A DNA stretch of 64,000 nt from Isochrysis galbana (lineage: Eukaryota; Haptophyta; Isochrysidales; Isochrysidaceae), in assembly GCA_018136815.1 (NCBI GenBank), contig CM030931.1, positions 8,773,153 to 8,837,152 of the forward strand, given 5' to 3'. Under the pieces are notes generated by a model. The model made no database searches. It was not told where the DNA came from and was given only the letters and a program-made list of their open reading frames with translations. Below, piece after piece: positions 9,554-17,586 of this stretch. Numbering within the stretch: position 1 is the first letter of the stretch; each line of letters opens with the position of its first letter. The position numbers and the translations under genes were made by a program.

Positions 9554-12500
9554 AAACGAAGCTTGGAGTTGACGTCGCGATAGTCTACGCAGAAACGTAC
9601 GGAGCCATCCTTCTTAGTGACTAACACGACTCGAGAGGCCCACGACGAATTTGATTTCCTAATGATGCCCGCGGACTCCATCTTGCAAACTTCGTCCTCT
9701 ATGATCTTCTCACCCTCTCGTCCAACTCTAGACGGTGCGTGACGGTGAGCTTCGGCTCCGGGGTTGAGCGGTAGCTCTACCTCCATCACGTGAGTGTGAT
9801 TCGGGTTAGTCGGGTCAATTGCGAAAGCAGCGATACGTCGGGCCAGTAGACGACGAACTTGTTCACGTTGGGGCATCGAGAGACGGCCCTCGGGGTCGAT
9901 CTTGGCTGCCTCGAGGAGCTTGCGTTGGTCCTCGTTGAGCGACTCAATCACATCCGGCGAGTTATTGTCACCGACGCGGTGATAAGTTCCAGCGTGAATC
10001 TTGAATCGAACCTGTAGCGAAGCTACAGGATGGAACGACGGAAGGTGTAGTGGTTTGGGGTCAGTATTGGCCACCGTAACCGCGATGGTGTGGTCGGATT
10101 TCGGCCTCTCTACTTGAGGGATGACGAGCGGAGAGCTGTCAATAGTCTCGCGTGTAGGGAGCCGGTCCACGAGCATGGCGCAGTCTTCGTGTTCTCGAAG
10201 AGCTAGCGGAATTCGGACGTGAAACGTCGCCCGATGATAGGCCGGGATCGTGATAGGTTCATGGGTATATAGGAGGTACTCGGAGCCACAAGACGCCGGC
10301 GCTTTGGCGGCAAACTCATCGGCCGTGTTGAAGAGCGGCTCGGAGACTAGCTGGTTGTCGTTTTCGGCGGCTTGTGGCCCTCGGAAGAAGTCAGTCGTGA
10401 TTGGGTTCGCGGAGGTCGGACAGACCTGTGCACAAGTCATGCTGACAGGGACCACCGCTATCGGTGACGTCGAGACGCGAAAGATCGGCGGAGCGTCGGG
10501 GCTTGGACTGCCATTAACCTCAAGAGGAGCCACCGTGGATGGGGCACCGCGGGTGATAGAGCCGTCCGCGCTGTCGGAGGCGAGCTGAATCGAAGCGGCG
10601 TGCGTAGCTAAGAAGTCGTTCCCGAGCAGTAGCATCGGGTTGCCTTCAATCACCATGAACGTATGACGAAAGAGAAATCCACCGACGGAGAAAACGATTC
10701 GAGCCTTGCCTCGCGTGATAAGAGGTAGGCCGTCTGGGCCATGGAGCGGTGTCACTACGGCTTGCGGCAGCCGCTCGACGCATGCGTCGTTGGGTAGGCT
10801 GGACAAGAGGGAAGTGGTCACGACCGACGGGCCAGCTCCGGTGTCAGCGAGTGTGCTGTTGACCGTGAGGGCGGAGTCGGCTAAGATTACTCCTTCTTTG
10901 CCGGCAGCCTCGCCGGAGCGGCAGACCATTAGATCTCGAACATATAGACAATGCCTTGGGTAGGCAGATGGTAGGGTATCCACGACGCTCTCCGGCCGGT
11001 GCGCGGTCACGTGTGCAATGGTGTCGGACAGGGACGGGGTTGGTCGCCAGCGTCGTTGCTCGGGTGAATTCGTCGTCAAACTGGTCGTCGTCTCTTCGGG
11101 TACTCCGACTGCCGCTATCGTGGCAGAGGGCCTAGAGGGGTCGTCCTCGTTGGTAGCGGTACAGGGTGATAGCTTGGGACTAGTGTAGCCCAGGCCTCTC
11201 TTGTCGGTGGGGTGCCTCGGGTGGTCGGACATCTTTTCCCAATCTTTCTCGAGACGGGCTTGGGCTTCCGTCTTGGGTCTTCGAACTAATGAGGCTAGCT
11301 CTTCGGCGCGGATGCCTTTGGCTTCCACGAACTCGATCGGCGCTCGGACGGCAGCGGCGAGGTCGGATTCCTCGTCGGCGCTTCGTCCGGCTAGAGCTTG
11401 CGCTCTTATTTCGTCAGCGGTTTCGAGCGTGACGTTGGACCATTTCTGGTCCCCGTTCACTCCGAATGATTGCCATTGTTGGCGCCGCTTCCGGAGAGTC
11501 GTCGGCGTCGTCGGACGCGGCGAGCTCGCGCGTGCCGGAGGCGGGGCGGTCCATGGAGAGAATGGGTCGTGGAGAGTAGACTCGGAGGCGTGGAGTGGCG
11601 TGTCGTTGTCGTGGTTATCGTGGGTTTCTTTTTGGTCTTCGTGGTTGTCTGACTCGGGAGTAGCTGGACGGGAAACAACGGGGTCGGAAGAAACTTCACT
11701 AGTTTCCCTCCCCCTCTCATAACGATGAAGAGCCGACCACGGCTCGTAGGCGGTAGCCTCGGTCGAGCTAAGTGAAGGCCGGTCCAATAGGCTGCACCGC
11801 GCGCAAGCGAGTAGCTCTAACGCGGACAATTTCTTCGTCGACGTCTGGTCTCGCTGTTGACTCAAATGTCGAAGAAGAACAGGCATCCAATGGATCGCCA
11901 TCGCTCCAGCTACACCGACGTAGGTGCGGCTGCGAAGAGCGCCACGGTGCGGTGAAGGAGAGAGGTTAGCCATGGCCGACTCACGGCCATCCACGACGCA
12001 AGTTGGCTGGAGGGGCGGCAGCCCTTTGGTGAGGTACAACCCGGTGGCTTTCTGGTGTCCAGTGCCGTGCTCCCAGGGTTGGACGAATTGGGTCGGGGTC
12101 AACCCCCCGACTAAACGGCGAGCTTCCGCATGCATCCGAGGGTTCTCAACCGCTACAAACGGAGCAGTGGCGGAGGCCATTGACTTGAAGACGCGGGCGG
12201 CCGACTCAAGAGCGGCACGACGTCCGGGTTCTTGGGAGAGCCATTGACTGCTGACGGCGGAGAGGTACGTGCAGGGCGGGTGGGCGATGACTAGGTCCCA
12301 ACCTAGGTTTTGGACATGAAGCGCGTCGCCTTGGAAGTGGGGCACGTAATCGATCTCGGAAGGATACAAATCGCACGTAGCTACATCAGCACCGGCGAGT
12401 AGGAACATGGAGGAGACGACGCCGCTCGTCTCGCCAACGACGAGAACGCGTGGTGCGTGACAGCCAGACGTCAGCCCGTCTTGGACTCGTTGATTCATCT

Positions 12501-14196
12501 TCGTGAGCTCAGCGCAAAGCTCATCGAAGTGCTTGGGTAGCGCGGCGGCAGGCGAGGCTAGGGTGCCATTGCGAGGCCGGCGAAGCTCTTGGGCTGCCTC
12601 CGTGAGGTGCCGAGGTAATACCACCGCAGAGCCGCTCGCTCGTGCACGAAGAGAGGCGAGAGCGTGGAGAGCGGGTGACGGGGTATCATCACGGGTGCCG
12701 ACATCGGAGTTGTTTTGAGAGGAATCGAAGGACTGGATCGCGGACGCATTGATCGCTGCCACGCGCATGATGGCGGTGGTAGTGGTATCGAGAGGCAGGC
12801 AGTGCTTGGGGGCTGCAACCGGTGGCCGCGGCGACGTAGGACGAATGAAAGAAGACTCGGATATCGACGACGTGGAGACGGGCTCGGAGGACGGGATCGA
12901 CGAACAAACTCGGAGAGGTGGGGTGTCGGATTGCGGCGACGGACGCCGCGGCCGCGACACCACCGGTGAGAGGCGTGAAGGGCATGGCTTAGAGACTCGG
13001 TTGGGTTGGCTCAATGGGCGTAGAAGCTCGGTTTGGGAGGCGGCCGTTCCTCGACGTGCAAGGGAGTTGTGGTCACTCTCCATGGTCACATCAGAGGAGG
13101 AATCGGGCCCGGCATCGACTTCGTTGCAATCTGTCGCCGGCGGGGTCGGCGCCGACGAAAGAAGGGACGTGGCTGTCGTAGAAGCCGGCCGCGGGGAAGG
13201 CTGAGGCCAGGGTGGTGGCTCTGCGGCAGCGGCTGGCGTGGGTGGTGACCGAAGAGGTTCTCCAATGCGAAGCATTCTTCGGAGGACTTGGCTCGGGCTA
13301 GCGGGTGGATGGACCGCTGAAATTACGGTGGATTCAGACTCGAATTCGGAAGACTCGGCAACTTGAGAAGGGCTAGGAGACGGCTGTGCCAGCTCCTCCA
13401 TGGCTCTCGGTTGATGGGGTGGCGTGGGAACGCCGGTGGTCGACCGCGGACTCCGCGGTGACGTTAAATTGTACTCGGACTCGGACTCGTCGTTTCTGTC
13501 GTGCTGGACACTGAAAACAGGGCTCACTTTCGAAATGGGAACGGACGGTGCCAGCCCAAAGGTGAAGCCCCCTGGCGTCGCAACCGTCGGTGAGGACGAA
13601 GCTGAAGCTTGTGATGACAATAGGGGCACGGTGGCCAGCACCGGTTGGCTCGGTGCGGCCGAAATCTCGGACTCGGTGACGGGCTTGATTACGCGGGCTC
13701 GGGATGCACTGTCTTGTGCGATTGGACTCGGACTCGAAACGGAAACGGAAGGGATCGGCTCGGCGGCGTGCAGCTTGCTGGAGTGGCAGGCCGGCTGCGG
13801 CGAGACTCGGAACGGTGGCTCGGACAAGGACACAGTGGCTGTCGTCGAGGGCTTCGGCGTCAGCTTGTGTTTGGACTCGATACGCGGTGGCTCGTGAAAC
13901 GGGGCTCGGTTGTGGTTGGGATTCTGGACGTGACCGGAGATTCCAAATGACTCAGACTCGGGGCGCGGAGGACCGAAGGTGAACACTCCCGCGGAAGGAG
14001 TGGTCGTCGGAGGCTCAGTGGGTGGCTGGAGCTCCGTTAATCCTGCGGCCGACCGCGTGGTAGGACTCGGTGACGTTGTAAACTCGGACTCGGACTCGGA
14101 CTCGGACTCGGATGGCTCAGAACGGGGTTTGCTCAAAACAGGCTTGGACTCGGACTCGAAAGAAAGTGGGGAAGAACCGGGGAACTGCGCCTCCAT
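9541..14196 (-). CDS. pol: Gypsy polyprotein: SE-rich region, phage-like DNA methyltransferase, retropepsin, start of RT
   Basis: A 1551-aa frame. Residues 1 to about 570 are Ser/Pro/Glu-rich, with runs of SESESE encoded by a GGACTC-type hexamer repeat. Residues about 579-772 form a SAM-dependent methyltransferase-like domain: RVLVVGETSGVV (motif I position), CDLYPSE, WDLVIAHPPCTYLS (PPC, Cys about 642), VENPRMH (about 683-689), VQPWEHG, TGLYLTKGLPPLQPT and a closing RSRTYVG. This order closely follows a family of phage proteins annotated as cytosine methyltransferases. Further on, LADTGAGPSVV and LLLGNDFL mark an aspartic protease. The frame ends in early RT (VLVTKKDGSVRFCVDYRDVN) and stops prematurely at 9541 after a frameshift. 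The methyltransferase fold is inferred from motifs only, and its activity is unknown. No usual gypsy Pol has this domain. Confidence 0.85.
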   Translation of the reverse strand: MEAQFPGSSPLSFESESKPVLSKPRSEPSESESESESEFTTSPSPTTRSAAGLTELQPPTEPPTTTPSAGVFTFGPPRPESESFGISGHVQNPNHNRAPFHEPPRIESKHKLTPKPSTTATVSLSEPPFRVSPQPACHSSKLHAAEPIPSVSVSSPSPIAQDSASRARVIKPVTESEISAAPSQPVLATVPLLSSQASASSSPTVATPGGFTFGLAPSVPISKVSPVFSVQHDRNDESESEYNLTSPRSPRSTTGVPTPPHQPRAMEELAQPSPSPSQVAESSEFESESTVISAVHPPASPSQVLRRMLRIGEPLRSPPTPAAAAEPPPWPQPSPRPASTTATSLLSSAPTPPATDCNEVDAGPDSSSDVTMESDHNSLARRGTAASQTELLRPLSQPNRVSKPCPSRLSPVVSRPRRPSPQSDTPPLRVCSSIPSSEPVSTSSISESSFIRPTSPRPPVAAPKHCLPLDTTTTAIMRVAAINASAIQSFDSSQNNSDVGTRDDTPSPALHALASLRARASGSAVVLPRHLTEAAQELRRPRNGTLASPAAALPKHFDELCAELTKMNQRVQDGLTSGCHAPRVLVVGETSGVVSSMFLLAGADVATCDLYPSEIDYVPHFQGDALHVQNLGWDLVIAHPPCTYLSAVSSQWLSQEPGRRAALESAARVFKSMASATAPFVAVENPRMHAEARRLVGGLTPTQFVQPWEHGTGHQKATGLYLTKGLPPLQPTCVVDGRESAMANLSPSPHRGALRSRTYVGVAGAMAIHWMPVLLRHLSQQRDQTSTKKLSALELLACARCSLLDRPSLSSTEATAYEPWSALHRYERGRETSEVSSDPVVSRPATPESDNHEDQKETHDNHDNDTPLHASESTLHDPFSPWTAPPPARASSPRPTTPTTLRKRRQQWQSFGVNGDQKWSNVTLETADEIRAQALAGRSADEESDLAAAVRAPIEFVEAKGIRAEELASLVRRPKTEAQARLEKDWEKMSDHPRHPTDKRGLGYTSPKLSPCTATNEDDPSRPSATIAAVGVPEETTTSLTTNSPEQRRWRPTPSLSDTIAHVTAHRPESVVDTLPSAYPRHCLYVRDLMVCRSGEAAGKEGVILADSALTVNSTLADTGAGPSVVTTSLLSSLPNDACVERLPQAVVTPLHGPDGLPLITRGKARIVFSVGGFLFRHTFMVIEGNPMLLLGNDFLATHAASIQLASDSADGSITRGAPSTVAPLEVNGSPSPDAPPIFRVSTSPIAVVPVSMTCAQVCPTSANPITTDFFRGPQAAENDNQLVSEPLFNTADEFAAKAPASCGSEYLLYTHEPITIPAYHRATFHVRIPLALREHEDCAMLVDRLPTRETIDSSPLVIPQVERPKSDHTIAVTVANTDPKPLHLPSFHPVASLQVRFKIHAGTYHRVGDNNSPDVIESLNEDQRKLLEAAKIDPEGRLSMPQREQVRRLLARRIAAFAIDPTNPNHTHVMEVELPLNPGAEAHRHAPSRVGREGEKIIEDEVCKMESAGIIRKSNSSWASRVVLVTKKDGSVRFCVDYRDVNSKLRFPSR

Positions 14197-14766
14197 CGTC
14201 GTAGTAATGGAGACTGGTGATACCGGTGATGACTGGACTGGGCTCAGACTCGTAGATGGGCTCGCGGTGGCGTAAGACGAAGAGGGTAATTCTGAACGTG
14301 ACTTGGACTCGGACTCGTACTCGGGAGACGTTTTGTGGCTCGGGCATGCGAAATTTGATTTGAAGGATTGAAGGTTGGATTGGGCCTGCGGCGGCTGGAT
14401 TTTCGCAGACCGTGAGGTCTTGGACTGGGGATGCTTGGGGAGTGGCGGGGGGTAGCGGTTGAGCGGCTTGAGTTGATAGAGAGGCGGTGACGGTTGACTT
14501 GGTTTTGAGGACTCGTGCGTGATATCGAGAATCAGGATGGAATCATCGGCATTGGGAGAAATAGGGGCAATCGGCGAGGGGGCAGGAGAAAGAGGGGGAT
14601 GGAGGTGGTAGGGCTTGTCTGGAACTTGGGGAATCTTGGGGTACCGGTTGGAGGCCGTAGAAGTACTCGGCCGTAGCGTAATACGATCTTTTGGTGGGTG
14701 GCGTTCAGGCCCACTACCCTGGACTGGTAGCGGGGTAACAGCGCGGACGTGGGCCCCGCCGGCGAC
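14197..14766 (-). other. Spacer between gag and the methyltransferase/pol frame
   Basis: About 570 nt separate the Gag stop from the first ATG of the next frame. Short open stretches exist in several frames but none shows a domain. How the downstream frame is translated (reinitiation, splicing or frameshift) is not evident. Confidence 0.5.
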
Positions 14767-17556
14767 CTAATGGGCCGGACGGAGAACGACCATCGTGCGG
14801 AGGCGGCGGTGGACTTCTGGGTCGTTACCACACTCGCCACTGCCGCCTTCACAGAGAAAACGAATGTACGGTTGGCAAACGACGGGGTTATGAGCTCCGT
14901 CGCCCGTGCCATACTTCCACAGGTCTGCCTCGGGCGTACCAGATGGGGCCCGGGGACGAAAGGCGCAGTACGCGCAGCCGTTGGCGTCGGTCCACTCCTT
15001 GACGTCGCGGTCTAGGTCGTCGAGACGCGGCGCCGTCATGGTGGCATCGGAGGGACGGCAGCGCGTGAGCGCATCGCGAAGGGCCGGGTGACCAGCGTAA
15101 CGAGAAATTTGCCAGAAGCGGGCTCGAGCTCGAGACCAGCTACCTGGATCCCATTCCGAGAGGCCCGAATCGGCCGGAAGCCCAAGGCCGTTCGGAGGGG
15201 GATCACATTGGCGACGAGAAGACGTGCTTTTGCCGAGAGGACGGTCAAGAAGTGCGTCCGGTAACGGAGACGATGCGGAGTAATTCGTAGGCGGAGGCGG
15301 AGCCCGACGATTGTCAGCGCCAGTCGCCTTGCGGTTCGAGTTGTTGTTTTGCGATTTTAATGCCTCGGTCACCGCCGCTTGGACGGCGGCGACCATCGAA
15401 GCCGTAGTGTCCGCGGGGTTGGAGGCAGCCTTAGCAACCTTGGCGGTTTTGGTGGACTTGGAAGTAGTCGCCGGCGGCGTCACGGCGGCGACCGTGACCG
15501 ACGTTTGTTGTTGGCCAGCACGGGACTGTTCGTACGGGCTCAAGTAGCGTTGGCAGAGGTTGACGCACGAAAGGGCCGAACGAGGGAGCTCGTGGTTCTC
15601 GACGCGGAAGCGAGTCTTCGCAAGACACTCGCCGAACTTGGTCGCGTTATCCACGCCGCGAGCCGCGTCGACCTTGTCGTTCCGAATGATGGACTCGAAT
15701 CGTTGATTGATATCGTGCGACATGTTTGGGTGGTCCCAGACCGTCGTGGCATCCACCTTCGCGTCACCCATCTTGCGGACGTACGCGCGCACCAAATTCT
15801 TGGATAACTCTAAGAGATCGGAGCCGGCTTCACGGGCTACGAGGCGGTCCCACTCCATGGAGGCGGAGTCTTTGGCGAAGCCGGGCACGTTGGCCGCGAA
15901 GGTGGCGTCGCACTTGCGGAGAAGCACGTCGCAGGCCAGCGCGGGATTGAGAGAGAGAACCGGATCTTCGGCGAGATCGAGGAGGAAGGCGTAAATCCTT
16001 TGGTTGCCGGTGGTGCACAAGTTGGCGGCCGCTAGCAAGGATGTAAAGATTTCACGGTGGTCGCAGCCGAGCGAGAGGGCGCGCTCGAGTGGCTTGATGA
16101 AGGACAGACGAAAATCATTCCAGGAGGTGGCCGCTGTCTGGACGTTGTCCGAGGCCAGGCCCTTGGGGAACTTGATCTCGGAAAGCTCTTTGCCCATTCG
16201 GACTTGGTGATGGAGGGTGCGGTCGAGGAAGAAGCGGCTCCGAGCCCACTTGGTCACGTGCTCCTTCTCGAAAAACACACGGTAGTGCCAAACATTGCCG
16301 GCCCGAGAGAGGCCGCCGTTGAGAATGGCGTGGATTAGCTCGAAATCGTCGGAGTTCTTGTAGAGAGAAGCTACCTCATAGGGGGACATGTTAAACAGTT
16401 GGTCCCATGAGGCTAGGATGACCTCTCGCTCAGAAACATCCCCGGCGAGGCTTGGATCGACGGGATGCCGCCGAGTCGCCGGATTTGGAAGCGAGCGGAG
16501 GCCCGCGACGGTGGGTGGAGGTTGGGGATCAGAAACAGGCTTGACAGACGGGACAGGAACGGGTGTATTGGGTACGGGATCGGAAATCGGATTTGGCGGA
16601 ACGGAGAACGGCGCGGCGGGCAAAGGTTGAGAAGGGAACTTGGCCGAGGCAGGGGGAGCACCGATGGAGTTGTCTCCTTCTTCCACAAGCGGTGGCGAAG
16701 TTTCGACTCGAGACGAAGTCGTAGTGCCCGCTTGGCCCTGTAGAATGTTGAGTATCGTGTTGAAGGTAGACCCCACCTCTCGCTGAAATTCTTCGTGGCG
16801 CTGGGCGGCTTGGAGGGTAGAGGACTCGAGGCGGTCGACAGCGCCGCGGAGAGCCTCGATCTGGACTTGTTGGTTCATGATTTGGGCGGCGCCGACGGTG
16901 GCGGTCGGAGGTGGAACGACGTTACGTTTGGGGTACGAATACGTCGACGGGGGTGGAACAAACTCTTCATATGGTGGGGGCTCGAAAGGAGGGAGGGACC
17001 GGACGGAACCCACATCATCTTCAGCACCAACCACAGAGGGATTGAGAGAGGAAGGAACACTTGGCAAAGGATCAGCGAAAGAAAGGAGAGGAAAGGCCAC
17101 CGGTGGAGCAACGGACGAGGCTAGAGGACCCATTCCAGCTCCAGTTGACGGGGTGTGAGTAGAGGCCCGCGGAGGCGGCGGAACTTCGACCGTCGGCGCG
17201 GAGAGGCGAGAGGGGGGGAGAACTGGCTCGGAAAGGCTCTCCTTTGAAGAAGGGAGGGGTCCCACGAGGCTCTCTTCCCCAGGAGACTTCGACCCGAACA
17301 GTTCGGGAAGAGAAGAAGAAGAGACGGGCTCATGACGCGGGGACGATGAAGATTTCTCAAGGGAAGAACTCGACGTGACGACCGGAGCCGAAGGCGCGAG
17401 CGAAGATTTTGTGCTTGTCAGAGCAAGGCTCATCTCACTCTTGGAGATGGCCTGCGAGGGCGCGCCGGCAGCTAGCGCGGAATGCGGTTCTTGCGGGGAG
17501 CTCATGGAGCTTTCCTCGGGGGTGACTACGGGCATGGTGATCGACGCACGACGCAC
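14767..17556 (-). CDS. gag: Gypsy Gag
   Basis: A 929-aa capsid polyprotein that would package the element RNA. The N-terminal ~230 residues are Ser/Pro-rich. A heptad-like helix follows (MNQQVQIEALRGAVDRLESS). A long helical region contains WDQLFNMSPYEVASLY, HAILNGGLSRAGNVWHY and AATSWNDFRLSFIKPLERALSLG, resembling the capsid core of large gypsy Gags. A Lys/Ala-rich linker leads to a short Cys/His region near the C-terminus (GCAYCAF, later CQPYIRFLCEG ... C), a possible nucleic-acid-binding knuckle of non-canonical spacing. The ATG at 17556 is chosen because it lies in the 157-bp repeat shared with the other element end. Confidence 0.8.
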   Translation of the reverse strand: MRRASITMPVVTPEESSMSSPQEPHSALAAGAPSQAISKSEMSLALTSTKSSLAPSAPVVTSSSSLEKSSSSPRHEPVSSSSLPELFGSKSPGEESLVGPLPSSKESLSEPVLPPSRLSAPTVEVPPPPRASTHTPSTGAGMGPLASSVAPPVAFPLLSFADPLPSVPSSLNPSVVGAEDDVGSVRSLPPFEPPPYEEFVPPPSTYSYPKRNVVPPPTATVGAAQIMNQQVQIEALRGAVDRLESSTLQAAQRHEEFQREVGSTFNTILNILQGQAGTTTSSRVETSPPLVEEGDNSIGAPPASAKFPSQPLPAAPFSVPPNPISDPVPNTPVPVPSVKPVSDPQPPPTVAGLRSLPNPATRRHPVDPSLAGDVSEREVILASWDQLFNMSPYEVASLYKNSDDFELIHAILNGGLSRAGNVWHYRVFFEKEHVTKWARSRFFLDRTLHHQVRMGKELSEIKFPKGLASDNVQTAATSWNDFRLSFIKPLERALSLGCDHREIFTSLLAAANLCTTGNQRIYAFLLDLAEDPVLSLNPALACDVLLRKCDATFAANVPGFAKDSASMEWDRLVAREAGSDLLELSKNLVRAYVRKMGDAKVDATTVWDHPNMSHDINQRFESIIRNDKVDAARGVDNATKFGECLAKTRFRVENHELPRSALSCVNLCQRYLSPYEQSRAGQQQTSVTVAAVTPPATTSKSTKTAKVAKAASNPADTTASMVAAVQAAVTEALKSQNNNSNRKATGADNRRAPPPPTNYSASSPLPDALLDRPLGKSTSSRRQCDPPPNGLGLPADSGLSEWDPGSWSRARARFWQISRYAGHPALRDALTRCRPSDATMTAPRLDDLDRDVKEWTDANGCAYCAFRPRAPSGTPEADLWKYGTGDGAHNPVVCQPYIRFLCEGGSGECGNDPEVHRRLRTMVVLRPAH

Positions 17557-17571
17557 GACGCACGGAGGGCG
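17415..17571 (-). repeat. 157-bp direct repeat, copy 2 (gag start)
   Basis: Identical to 4906..5062. Identity ends at 17571, where the sequence switches to GGCCGAAATG-type DNA and then the poly-A end of the TIR element. Confidence 0.9.
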
Positions 17572-17586
17572 GCCGAAATGTTCCTA

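Larger units (their letters stand above)
4906..17571 (-). mobile_element. Ty3/gypsy chromovirus-like LTR retrotransposon, circularly permuted or tandem remnant
   Basis: Reading the minus strand: gag (17556-14767), then a polyprotein with methyltransferase, retropepsin and the start of RT (14196-9541), then RT, RNase H, integrase and chromodomain (9553-6572), a polypurine tract (about 6325-6308) and an LTR beginning TGTTGTATTCC at 6307. Beyond that LTR come leader sequence and a second gag start (5062-4906). The right end stops 15 nt upstream of the gag ATG with no LTR and abuts a TIR element. The order of pol domains (PR-RT-RH-INT) identifies Ty3/gypsy, and the C-terminal chromodomain places it with chromoviruses. 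A single one-base frameshift in RT means this copy as read is not intact. Confidence 0.9.
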
